38,687 nucleotides of DNA from Stenotrophomonas acidaminiphila (GTDB lineage Bacteria; Pseudomonadota; Gammaproteobacteria; Xanthomonadales; Xanthomonadaceae), in NCBI RefSeq assembly GCF_001431595.1, contig NZ_LDJO01000009.1, positions 1 through 38,687 on the forward strand. Reading direction: 5' to 3'. Under the pieces are notes generated by a model. It was given only the letters and a program-made list of their open reading frames with translations. It had not been told where the DNA came from and did not search any database. Each line of letters opens with the position of its first letter. Position 1 is the first letter of the stretch. Below, piece after piece: positions 1 through 6,988 of the stretch. The translations under genes were made by a program, and so were the position numbers.

Positions 1-33
1 GTGCTCATCCGTGTACTGCTTGCTGTTGCCCAT
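1..33 (-). CDS. Possible 5' tip of an IS3-family transposase orfA (partial, runs off left edge)
   Basis: Reading the minus strand from 33 toward 1 gives an open frame starting MGNSKQYTDEH. This resembles the opening of IS3-family OrfA proteins, which typically begin with a short stretch like SKxYTxEFxxEAV before the helix-turn-helix. A GAGGTG ribosome-binding-like sequence lies just upstream of this ATG. Two further in-frame ATGs lie upstream, up to about position 54. Only eleven codons are visible, so the family call is a resemblance and not a proof. If correct, a second insertion element abuts the left edge. Confidence 0.3.
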   Translation of the reverse strand, partial: MGNSKQYTDEH

Positions 34-864
34 AAACACCTCGGTCATTGCCATCAATTATGGCGTCCGAGTGTCTACGAAAGGCTGGCCGGTCCACGGC
101 ACCAAGATCAGGCCCACCTCGTGCGGGCCTTTTCTTTGGCCTCTGGCGGGAAGCAATGGCAGGCAAGCCTTCCTGCCCATCGGACTAATTGGTCCCTCTG
201 GCATCCTTCAGGCTTGCGAAGAGTCGGGGGAGGTAGATGCCGATATCCTGATCTGAATTACAGGGCACCTGCGGATTCCGTGCTCTCAATGAAAACTACC
301 TCACCGCATCGGGCTCAGTGCGTCGCTCCGGGATTGCCAATATGAGCAGTTGGATAAGCAGGTGTGCTTGTTCCTGCATGTGCTGCCCCGGTGTATGAGG
401 CGTAGAGCATTGGCTGGATGATGGAAGTGTTGTCTTGGGTGAGTGAGCATCCGGGGTCAAGTCAGCATTACACAGATGGGCAGTAGGCGGATCCATCCTG
501 TCCTACCTGTTTGTATTAAACGCATCCGTAATATGGGGGGCAGTTGGCCTTGATGCCCTTTCCTGCACAAGTTACGATCGGAAAGCTGGCCGGCTACCAG
601 TGGTTGGATTTTCAATTTGGTCATATCGCACCGCAATGAGCTGCTTCATGGCGGCGGCTCCCCTGAGGGCGGATCATGTTTTCGCCACAGGGAATGTGCG
701 GCCTGATTGCTTGCCAGTGATGCAGTTGATGATTCATGCTGAGCCAGCTTCCCTGCTGCATGTGGCCTGAGCGGAGGGGCATGATTGATTGCATGCATAT
801 CAAAGGCGCACCGGCGGAGGCCCAGTGCTCGAAACGAGATGGGGGGGTAATCGTGGCGGGTGGC
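34..864. other. Lower-GC stretch with no confident gene
   Basis: About 830 bases with visibly lower GC and no strong codon periodicity compared with the rest of the window. Several short open frames exist. Examples are an ATG at 553 ending at 639 that overlaps a second ATG at 636 by an ATGA junction; the second frame runs to about 770. None shows a recognisable family, and ribosome-binding sites are weak. I read this as accessory or decayed DNA. Short remnants of genes cannot be excluded. Confidence 0.5.
110..137 (+). terminator. Terminator-like hairpin with T-rich tail
   Basis: AGGCCC (110-115) pairs with GGGCCT (125-130) around a nine-base loop, followed by TTTCTTT. The structure fits a short intrinsic terminator reading rightward, but no gene ending just upstream was identified, so its role is uncertain. 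Confidence 0.35.
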
Positions 865-1206
865 ATGACATTCGATTATTTCGAGAGTTGTTTTCGTGAG
901 CTCTTGCCTAGTGTTGAGCGATACAAGATGCGTCCTCTATCCAACGATCTTGTGGTTTCATTCGGCGCCCAATCCGACTATTTTTCTGCCATTCGATCCG
1001 CTTCAGGCGTAAACATCGCAATCGAAACAGGATGGGTATTCGATAAGCAGGACAATGAAAAAGATGCGGTTAGTCACTGCTATCTTAGGTTTCAGCTCGC
1101 GGAGCGCTGCTTGGATGATCGGTTGAAGTTTTTCTTGGATGATCTTTCAATGGGAAAGGATTGCGAACAAAAAAGGGGTCAGAGTAAATTTCCGATTGAT
1201 CCCTGA
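865..1206 (+). CDS. Hypothetical protein, small, unassigned
   Basis: A 113-residue frame from ATG 865. An in-frame start at 736 would add 43 residues of poor protein character. From MTFDYFESCF to about residue 100 it looks like a genuine soluble protein, with mixed hydrophobic and acidic segments, a YFSAIRSASG stretch and FFLDDLSMG near the end. There is no signal peptide or membrane segment. I do not recognise a family. Size, composition and isolation in low-GC DNA beside insertion elements are reminiscent of orphan immunity-type genes, but nothing shows that function. The last residues (about GQSKFPIDP) and the stop are encoded by the repeat fragment at 1175-1207, so the native C-terminus may have been replaced. 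Confidence 0.45.
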   Translation: MTFDYFESCFRELLPSVERYKMRPLSNDLVVSFGAQSDYFSAIRSASGVNIAIETGWVFDKQDNEKDAVSHCYLRFQLAERCLDDRLKFFLDDLSMGKDCEQKRGQSKFPIDP

Positions 1207-1207
1207 T
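1175..1207 (+). repeat. GGGGTCAGAGT-type dispersed repeat fragment
   Basis: The sequence GGGGTCAGAGTAAATTTCC begins at 1175 and continues to a TGATCCCTGATC end. Related GGGGTCAGAGT sequences recur around REP-associated transposases and intergenic repeats in Xanthomonadaceae; that is recalled background, not something this window proves. Here it lies inside the 3' end of the upstream frame and supplies its stop codon. Confidence 0.4.
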
Positions 1208-1220
1208 CGCCCCGCGACGC

Positions 1221-1250
1221 ACAAGGCCCTCATCGCGGGCCTTGTTGTTT
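1221..1250 (+). terminator. Intrinsic terminator downstream of the hypothetical gene
   Basis: A perfect nine-base stem pairs ACAAGGCCC (1221-1229) with GGGCCTTGT (1237-1245) around a seven-base loop, followed by TGTTT. It sits 15 bases after the stop at 1206 and is properly placed to terminate that transcript. Confidence 0.55.
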
Positions 1251-1273
1251 GTGGCGAAGTTGTTGATTACGAC

Positions 1274-1307
1274 TGACCGACGTCCCGCCGCTTTCAGTAG
1301 CGGGACG
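1274..1307 (+). repeat. IS terminal inverted repeat, left
   Basis: TGACCGACGTCCCGCC followed by GCTTTCAGTAGCGGGACG. It matches the right end in inverted orientation with a handful of mismatches. Part of it (CGTCCCGC and GCGGGACG, 1281-1307) also folds on itself as a hairpin. Confidence 0.7.
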
Positions 1308-1309
1308 AT

Positions 1310-2145
1310 TTAGAGCCCGGGGTTAATGGCAGTGGATGCCAGTCGCTTCGCGTAGGTGGATGGTGTCAGCCCGCCGAGTGCCTTCTTCGGCCGCTCCTCG
1401 TTGTATTCCCGGCGCCAAGTTTCGATGAAGGTCCCGGCGTGCAACAGATGGATGAACCAGTGTTCGTTGAGGCACTCGCCGCGCAGGCGGCCATTGAAGG
1501 ATTCGACGTAGACGTTCTGGTTCGGCTTTCCGGGTTGGATCAGGCGCAGTTGCACGCCGCGCTCGTACGCCCAGATGACCAGGGCCTTGCTGCAGAACTC
1601 CTTGCGTTTTCGGTGCGGATCACTGCGGAAGGCCGCGGACCAGTGCCAGACGGTCGAGCACGCGCGTCACGCCCAGTCCAGAAATTGCACGCTCTACCTC
1701 AATCGCCACCGCCTCATGAGTGGCGTCGTCGACGATCGTCAGGCACTTGATGACGCGGCCTTCGGCGGTACGGTCGAACACGAAATCCATCGACCACACC
1801 TGGTTCGCGGCCGTAGGCCGCATCAGCGGCTGGCGCTCGCCCGGCAGTACTTTCTTGCGCTTGCGTCGTCGCACTTGCAGCTTCGCCTCCTGGTACAGCC
1901 GTTCTACACGCTTGTAGTTCACGAGCAGGCCTGCTTGCCTGAGCTTGAGGTGGATCATCCCGACGCCATAGTGCTTGTGCCGCTGCGCCAGCGCCAGGAT
2001 CCTTTCGCGAAGTTCGATATTGTGATCGGGGCGCGGGGCATAGCGCAGTGCGCTGGCGCTCATGCGCACCACCGCCGCTCGCTCAGGCCCCGCCCCACCA
2101 GGTGCCGCACCCGTTCACTCCGAGCCGGTGCGGTCGCCACTTTTT
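1310..2145 (-). pseudogene. IS3-family transposase OrfB (DDE integrase), multiply frameshifted
   Basis: Recognisable pieces lie in more than one frame. ALRYAPRPDHNIELRERILALA and YGVGMIHLKLRQAG lead into the first catalytic Asp (VWSMDFVFDRTAEG). The frame then hits TGA right after VRGLPQ, near 1620. Downstream, VYVESFNGRLRGECLNEHW carries the catalytic Glu, and the protein ends ALGGLTPSTYAKRL. Compared with the family pattern (LPQVIRTDNGKEFC), one G is missing after the CAG codon, a second G is missing in the GGCAAG segment, and the second catalytic Asp codon reads GAA (Glu). A deletion of about ten bases upstream of the MSASALRY block also breaks continuity with the orfA slip site. The expected sequence is from memory of homologues; the stop and frame changes are visible directly. 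Confidence 0.8.
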
Positions 2146-2397
2146 TCGCAGGGCGTCCCTGATCACATCGTTCTCGAACACCTGCTCGGCCAGTAGCCTC
2201 TTCAACGGCGGGTTTTCGGCCTCCAGCTCCTTGAGCCGGCGGGCGTCCGGCACGCTCATGCCGCCGAATTTGCTACGCCACAGGCAGTACGAGGCCTCGC
2301 TGAAGCCGTGCCGCCGGCACAGCTCCTTGGCCGACAAGCCGGCTTCGGCCTCACGCAGGAAGCTGATGACCTGTTCTTCGGAAAAGCGCTTCTTCAC
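2083..2397 (-). CDS. IS3-family transposase OrfA (HTH protein)
   Basis: A 104-residue frame from a GTG at 2397, with AGGAGA about eight bases upstream. It begins KKRFSEEQ and carries the helix-turn-helix of IS407-type OrfA (LREAEAGLSAKELCRRHGF, then SEASYCLWRSKFGGM) and a leucine-rich coiled segment (ARRLKELEAENPPLKRLLAE). OrfA binds the element's ends and, with OrfB through ribosomal slippage, forms the active transposase. A slippery AAAAAAG lies at 2146-2140 near the LRKKW codons, where the -1 shift into orfB is expected. One oddity is a PP in ENPPLK, where related proteins as I recall them have another residue; it may weaken the coiled coil. The frame is intact, but its partner is broken. 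Confidence 0.75.
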   Translation of the reverse strand: MKKRFSEEQVISFLREAEAGLSAKELCRRHGFSEASYCLWRSKFGGMSVPDARRLKELEAENPPLKRLLAEQVFENDVIRDALRKKWRPHRLGVNGCGTWWGGA

Positions 2398-2435
2398 GTC
2401 CAATCTCCTTGTCGTTGGGGATTGGAGCCCAGATG

Positions 2436-2468
2436 GTCCTGCTACTAAAAAGTGGGGGGACGTCGTCA
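2436..2468 (-). repeat. IS terminal inverted repeat, right
   Basis: Read inward on the minus strand it is TGACGACGTCCCCCC, then ACTTTTTAGTAGCAGGAC. It aligns with the left repeat over about 30 positions. Its outermost TGA (2468-2466) is the stop codon of the neighbouring TonB receptor gene. Confidence 0.7.
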
Positions 2469-5228
2469 GTGGAATTGAAGGGTCAGCTGGAAATAGCGTC
2501 CCAGCGGATCGTCCAGCCCGGCGGACAGGCCGCCGTTGCCGGGCAGGTAGTTCACCGGCTGGGTGTCGAACAGGTTGAGGACGTCCAGCGCCGCGGTCAT
2601 GCGCGCGCCGATGCGGCGGTCCAGGTGCAGGTTCCAGCGCAGTTGCGCCGGATTGCTGCACTGGTCGTTGCCGCGCTGCGCCGCGGGGCAGTTGCCGGCG
2701 GCCGGCCAGGCGCGGGTGCTGCCGGCATAGCGCGCATGCAGCGAACTGCCCCAGCGCGCGCCCTGCCAGTGCAGCGAGGCATTGGCCGCCGTGCCCGGCG
2801 TGGCGTGGCCGCGCAGGTCGATCCAGCGGCCGCCGGCGTGCTCGCGGCGGCGCAGCGTCTGCTGGTGGAGCGCGTCGAGCGACAGCCGCCACTGGCCAGC
2901 GGCGGAGGTGCGCAGGTAGTCGCCGTGCAGCACCCAGTTGCGCGACACGGTGCGCCCGATGTTGTCGAAATACAGGCGCAGCGACTGCAACCGGCCGCGT
3001 TCGTCGAGCAGCCAGGTATCCGCGTTCCAGCCGGCATCGGCCGGGCGCAGGGCCAGGATCTCGTTGCGCAGTTCTACACGGTTGTGGGTGAGCGACAGGC
3101 TGAGTCCGGGCGTTGGGCTCCAGATGGCGCCCAGGCTCTGGTTGCGCGAGGTTTCGGCCCGCACGCCGGTGTTCTCCACCACCTGTACGTCCACCAGGCA
3201 GGCGTTGCCAGCGGGGTGCGCGCAGGCCGGCAGCGCGGGCGACCACGCTATGGCTTCGGCGCCAAAGTAGCCCGGCGGGCGCCGCCGTTCGAACAGGCTC
3301 GGCGCGCGATAGCCGCGGCCGCCCGAGAGCAGCAGCGACCAGGCCGGCGAGGGATTCCAGCGCAGGCCGGCGCGGGGTGAAAACGAAAGTTCACCGGCAT
3401 CGTGGTCCAGGCGGCCGGCCAGGTCCAGGCGCAGCGGTTCGGCCAGCGGCAGGCCGATTTCGACATAGCCGGCGTTGCTTTGGGTGGAAAGTCTGCGCCG
3501 GTCGGTGGGCAGGCCCAGTGCCAGTTCGCCGTCCTCGAGCAGCCGGTCCGGGCGCGAGGTCCAGGTTTCGTGCCGCAGGTCGATGCCGGTGGCCAGTTGC
3601 GCGGTACCGCCTGCAAGCGTACCCAGGGCGTGGCGCACGCCCCACCACGCCAGCCATTGGTCGGTGCGGCCGCGGTTGCGGCTGCGCGGGAACAACTGCT
3701 CGCTCAGGGACGGATCCAGTGGCGTGAATCCCGGGATGTAGCCGTTGGCCACGGCATCGAACAGCCGCGCGCTACGCACCGCGCCCTCGGTCGACAGCGT
3801 GGTTTCGCTGCGTTGCCGGCCCAGTCCGGCTTCCCAGCCGCCGTCGCCGCGATCGCGGCCGATGCCGGCTGCAAGGTCCAGTTCGAGGCTGTGGATCGTC
3901 GGGCGCACGCTGCCGCCTTCCTCGAATACATGGTTGATCAGGCTGCCGTCGGCCAGGCGCAGGGCCGCCGCCGTCGGCCCCAGTTCGTAGCGCTGGCGGG
4001 CAAGGCTGGCGCGCAGTTCTGCATGGGCGTGCAGGCCGTTGCCCGCGTCGTGCCGCCAATGGCCGTAGGCGGCGGCGGTGGATGAGGCGGGCTGCAGCGA
4101 ACGCGGGCGCGAGCTGTCGTACCAGCAGCCGCTGTCCTCGCGCATGCCGGACGGGCACAGGTAGGCCGGCAGGTAGTACCCGTCGCGGGTCAGCAGGCCG
4201 ATCGGATAGCGTTGCCGTTCCCGGTGCCAGTCGCGGCGGTCGCCGGCGACGTGGTCGGTCCGTTGCAGGTCGATGCCGAGGAACCAGTCGTCGCCCGCAC
4301 CGCCGTTGCCGGTGGCGGCCTGCACCCGGTACTGGGCGCCATCGCCCTGGTTGCTGGTGCCGGTCTGCAGCATGGCTTCGGGGCCATCGGCGTGGTCGCG
4401 CAGCACGATGTTGACCACGCCGGCCATGGCATCGGCGCCGTAGATGGCCGAGGCGCCGCCGCGGACCAGTTCGATGCGTTCGACGAAACTCAGCGGCAGC
4501 GCGCCCAGGTCGGTGAGGGCGCCCTGCTGCAGCGACACCATGGGGTAGCGCGGCAGGCGCCGGCCGTTGACCAGGAACAACGTGGCGCGCGGGCCCATCC
4601 CGTCCAGGCTGGTGGCCGCCGCGGCGCCGCCGGGCAGGTAGGGCGAATCGCCGTCGCGCGCCGCATCCAGCGGCGGCCGCCCGTTCATGCCGGGCAGGTG
4701 GCGCAGCAGGTCGAACAGCGAGCCGTAGCCGCTGCGGCGTATGTCCTCGCGTTCGATCACGTCCACCTGCATCGTGGCCTGCAGCGACGTGCGCGGCAGG
4801 CGGCTGCCGGTGACATGCAGTGGCGCGAATTCGACGTCCGGTGCCGTCACCGCGGGTGCGGCCGCGGCCGCAGGCGCAGCGGTGGGTCCGGGGGCTGGGC
4901 GGGGCGGTGCCTGCTGGCGCCGTACGGTGAATATTCCCCCGGGCGAGCGCGCCAGCCTGACCGGCAGCCCCTGCAGCAGCCGTTCCAGTGCGGCCGCGGG
5001 CGGCAGCGTGCCGTTGACGCCGGCGCTGTCCAGCCCGGCCAGTTCGCGGGCGTCGAACAACAACGGGGTGTCGCCCTGCCGCGACCATTCGCGCAGGGCC
5101 TGTACCAGCGGGCCGCGCGCGACCTGGTAGTCCACCGCCTTGCCAGCCGACGCGGCCATGGCCGGCGACGCGACCAGCAGTGCCAGGCACAGCAGGGGCG
5201 GGCGCAGGCGGTCGATCAGCATGCCCAT
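2466..5228 (-). CDS. FecA-like TonB-dependent outer-membrane receptor with N-terminal STN signalling domain
   Basis: A 920-residue outer-membrane receptor importing an unknown ligand with TonB energy and signalling to FecR. A signal peptide (residues 1-25, ending ASPAMAA) is followed by an STN domain (about 30-105, starting VDYQVARGPLVQAL), the hallmark of transducing receptors. An Ala/Pro linker comes next, then a plug from about 140 (LHVTGSRLPRTSLQ, then DIRRSGYGSLFDLLRHLPG, RATLFLVNGRRL and GGASAIYGADAMAGVVNIVL). A 22-strand-type barrel reaches the C-terminal aromatic end (YFQLTLQF plus a terminal His). It is third in an operon after the sigma and FecR genes, starting eight bases after the fecR stop. 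Its stop codon is provided by the first bases of the adjacent IS, so the natural end may have been slightly altered. Siderophore, haem or carbohydrate ligands are all possible; the sequence alone does not decide. Confidence 0.88.
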   Translation of the reverse strand: MGMLIDRLRPPLLCLALLVASPAMAASAGKAVDYQVARGPLVQALREWSRQGDTPLLFDARELAGLDSAGVNGTLPPAAALERLLQGLPVRLARSPGGIFTVRRQQAPPRPAPGPTAAPAAAAAPAVTAPDVEFAPLHVTGSRLPRTSLQATMQVDVIEREDIRRSGYGSLFDLLRHLPGMNGRPPLDAARDGDSPYLPGGAAAATSLDGMGPRATLFLVNGRRLPRYPMVSLQQGALTDLGALPLSFVERIELVRGGASAIYGADAMAGVVNIVLRDHADGPEAMLQTGTSNQGDGAQYRVQAATGNGGAGDDWFLGIDLQRTDHVAGDRRDWHRERQRYPIGLLTRDGYYLPAYLCPSGMREDSGCWYDSSRPRSLQPASSTAAAYGHWRHDAGNGLHAHAELRASLARQRYELGPTAAALRLADGSLINHVFEEGGSVRPTIHSLELDLAAGIGRDRGDGGWEAGLGRQRSETTLSTEGAVRSARLFDAVANGYIPGFTPLDPSLSEQLFPRSRNRGRTDQWLAWWGVRHALGTLAGGTAQLATGIDLRHETWTSRPDRLLEDGELALGLPTDRRRLSTQSNAGYVEIGLPLAEPLRLDLAGRLDHDAGELSFSPRAGLRWNPSPAWSLLLSGGRGYRAPSLFERRRPPGYFGAEAIAWSPALPACAHPAGNACLVDVQVVENTGVRAETSRNQSLGAIWSPTPGLSLSLTHNRVELRNEILALRPADAGWNADTWLLDERGRLQSLRLYFDNIGRTVSRNWVLHGDYLRTSAAGQWRLSLDALHQQTLRRREHAGGRWIDLRGHATPGTAANASLHWQGARWGSSLHARYAGSTRAWPAAGNCPAAQRGNDQCSNPAQLRWNLHLDRRIGARMTAALDVLNLFDTQPVNYLPGNGGLSAGLDDPLGRYFQLTLQFH

Positions 5229-5236
5229 CGCGGTGC

Positions 5237-6214
5237 TCAGCGCACGCCGCGCAGCTCGAGCGTACCGTCGGCGCGCGCGCGCGCGGTGACCGACCAGCCC
5301 AGTTCCAGTGCGGACAGCAATGCAGCCTGGTCGCCGGCGGCGAACGTGCCGCTCACGGCCAGCGGCGCCAGCGCCGGATCGGCGATGGCCAGCGGTGTGG
5401 CGGTGTAGCGGTTCATCCTGGCGATCACCACCGGCAACGGCGTTGCGTCGAACAGCAGCCGCCCCTGTGGCCAGGCCTCGGCCTGCAGCTGCGGAAGCGG
5501 GCTGGCCGGCTCGATGCGGCCCGACGGCAGCACCTGCAGTTGTTGACCCGGCCGCAGGGCGGCGTGCATGCGCTGCGTGCCGCGGCTGTCGATTTCCAGG
5601 GCGCCGTCGAGCAGCGCGATGTCGATCCGCCCGTCATCCAGCAGTTCGACCTGGAAGGTGGTGCCGATATCGCGCAGCACGCTGTTGCCCGCCTGCACCC
5701 GCATGGCCCGCGACGACGGCGCCACCTGCAGTTGCATCCGGCCCTGCTGCAGTTCGATGCCGCGCCTGCGCCAGCCGAACCGCGCGGTCAGGGTGGTGCG
5801 GGCGTCGAGTACCACGACGCTGCCGTCCTCGAGCAGCTGGCGTTGGGGCGCGAAGCCGCTGTTGACGTAGGTATGCGGGGTAGGGTTGCCATCGGTGGCC
5901 AGTACCCAGCCGGTTCCGACCGCCAGGCACAGCGCCGCGGCCGCGGCCACCCCGAACAGGGGCCGCCGGTAGAGGGGCCGCCGGACCACGTGGCGGGCGC
6001 CGGCGCGCAGCCAGGGATCATCGCGCAGCGTCGCGGTTGACGCGTGCAGCCGTTCGGCCTCGGCCCAGGCGCGCACCCGCGCCGGATCGGCGGCCAGCCA
6101 TTCCTCGAAAGCCGCCCGTTCGGTGCGGGTGCAGTCGGCGGCGTCCAGCCGTGCCACCCAGGCCGCAGCGCGGGCGAACAGCGCGTCGCGGGGCGGCGTA
6201 TCGCGCCCGGTCAT
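5237..6214 (-). CDS. FecR-family anti-sigma factor / transmembrane sensor
   Basis: A 325-residue inner-membrane regulator that holds the partner ECF sigma factor and receives the signal from the receptor's STN domain in the periplasm. The N-terminal cytoplasmic part (about 8-60) has the DUF4880-type pattern, with AAAWVARLDAAD and RAAFEEWLAADPARVRAWAE. A single membrane span lies at about 85-106 (GVAAAAALCLAVGTGWVLA). The periplasmic FecR domain follows (about 115-215; QLLEDGSVVVLDARTTL and GTTFQVELLDDGRIDIALL). The C-terminal module (about 255-322; LLFDATPLPVVIARMNRY) resembles the STN-like end of FecR proteins. Its ATG overlaps the sigma gene stop (ATGA), so the two are translationally coupled. 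Confidence 0.88.
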   Translation of the reverse strand: MTGRDTPPRDALFARAAAWVARLDAADCTRTERAAFEEWLAADPARVRAWAEAERLHASTATLRDDPWLRAGARHVVRRPLYRRPLFGVAAAAALCLAVGTGWVLATDGNPTPHTYVNSGFAPQRQLLEDGSVVVLDARTTLTARFGWRRRGIELQQGRMQLQVAPSSRAMRVQAGNSVLRDIGTTFQVELLDDGRIDIALLDGALEIDSRGTQRMHAALRPGQQLQVLPSGRIEPASPLPQLQAEAWPQGRLLFDATPLPVVIARMNRYTATPLAIADPALAPLAVSGTFAAGDQAALLSALELGWSVTARARADGTLELRGVR

Positions 6215-6861
6215 TCATCCCCGCCCATGCCGAACGCGTCGGCCCCCAGCTCCCGGCGCAACCCCTGCAGGGCGCGCGCGACGTGCTTTTCCACGGTCTT
6301 GGCGGTGATGCCGCGGTGGCGGGCGATCTGGCTGTAGCTCATGCCGGTGATGCGGTTGAGCAGGTAGACCTCGCGGCAGCGCTCGGGCAGTTTCAGCAGC
6401 GCCTGGCGCAGGGCGTTGAGCATCTGTCCCGATTCGGCCTGGCGCAGCGGTCCGGGCGTGGAGAACGGCGCTTCGCTCGGCAGGTCCTGTTCGGCCAGCG
6501 GCAGGTGCGGTGCGGCGTGCGGTGAGCGGCCGCGGTCGGCCAGGCGATTGCGTGCGATCCGGTACAGCAGCAGTTTCAGTTCCGCGTGCGGATGCTCGCG
6601 GTAGCGGATCAGCCGCTCCATGCAGTCCTGCACGATGTCCTCGGCGTCCTCCTCGCTGGTGCCGCGCGCGCGCAGGAAGGCACGCAGCGGCTCGCGCTGC
6701 GTGCGCAGGAACAGCGTGAAGCCATCGCCGAAGGGGGCGGGCGCGACGCCGTCGACCGGGGCACGGGAAGCAGACAGTCGGGGTATCCGTAAGCCAAGTG
6801 TGCCGAAGAGTGTACGCAGCACGGCGCCGGCGGGAAGCATCCGGCGGAATACCGGGCACAT
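6211..6861 (-). CDS. FecI-type ECF RNA polymerase sigma factor
   Basis: At most 216 residues. Sigma region 2 spans about residues 50-110 (FLRTQREPLRAFLRARG, then EEDAEDIVQDCMERLIRYR and LLLYRIARNRLADRGR). Region 4 spans about 150-205 (LRQALLKLPERCREVYLLNR, then MSYSQIARHRGI and TAKTVEKHVARALQGLRREL). It directs transcription of surface-signalling targets, normally the adjacent receptor operon, once FecR is triggered. The first 40 or so residues are Arg/Pro/Ala-rich and unlike the family, so translation may begin downstream at a GTG near VDGVAPAP; I keep the longest ATG form. A 12-bp perfect palindrome lies directly upstream of that ATG, and the autotransporter gene diverges from the same intergenic region. 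Confidence 0.87.
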   Translation of the reverse strand: MCPVFRRMLPAGAVLRTLFGTLGLRIPRLSASRAPVDGVAPAPFGDGFTLFLRTQREPLRAFLRARGTSEEDAEDIVQDCMERLIRYREHPHAELKLLLYRIARNRLADRGRSPHAAPHLPLAEQDLPSEAPFSTPGPLRQAESGQMLNALRQALLKLPERCREVYLLNRITGMSYSQIARHRGITAKTVEKHVARALQGLRRELGADAFGMGGDE

Positions 6862-6864
6862 TGG

Positions 6865-6876
6865 TGAACGCGTTCA
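6865..6876. promoter_or_regulatory. Perfect 12-bp palindrome between sigma and autotransporter genes
   Basis: TGAACGCGTTCA, four bases upstream of the longest sigma-factor start and about 110 bases upstream of the autotransporter start. It is a plausible operator for a dimeric repressor acting on one or both divergent genes. No known regulator is assigned. The rest of 6862-6988 holds the GGAGAG ribosome-binding site (6973-6978) and no clear -35/-10 pair. Confidence 0.35.
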
Positions 6877-6988
6877 GGATAAATGGACGGCGGGACTGGG
6901 GGTGATCGGCGCTGCTGCGCGTTCTGCTGTGGTCCCGCAGGCGCGGGATGAGCGGGATGCCGCTGCAACCATGGAGAGAGAAGTGCGA

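Larger units (their letters stand above)
1274..2468 (-). mobile_element. Decayed IS3-family (IS407-like) insertion sequence
   Basis: The element is about 1.2 kb with two transposase frames on the minus strand in the orfA/orfB arrangement of IS3 elements. Its ends carry related inverted repeats: the left end reads TGACCGACGTCCCGCC from 1274, and the right end read inward from 2468 is TGACGACGTCCCCCC. The similarity extends about 35 bases into each end. OrfA resembles IS407-group OrfA, with KKRFSEEQ, CRRHGFSEASY and an LLAEQVFEND block. OrfB carries multiple lesions, so the copy cannot transpose by itself. No matching 4-base target duplication is visible (CGAC left, GTGG right), which suggests age, a later rearrangement, or that my ends are off by a few bases. 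Confidence 0.85.

Noticed and set aside
1..345. Plus-strand open frames at the left edge
   Set aside because: No ribosome-binding site, no family resemblance, and the amino-acid pattern is not protein-like.
1281..1307. Intrinsic terminator after the IS (CGTCCCGC/GCGGGACG hairpin)
   Set aside because: The sequence aligns with the opposite IS end and is better explained as part of the terminal inverted repeat; there is no T tract.
2466..5228. Receptor truncated by the IS insertion
   Set aside because: The last strand (YFQLTLQF) and aromatic end are present, so the barrel looks complete; only the stop codon and possibly one residue come from the IS.
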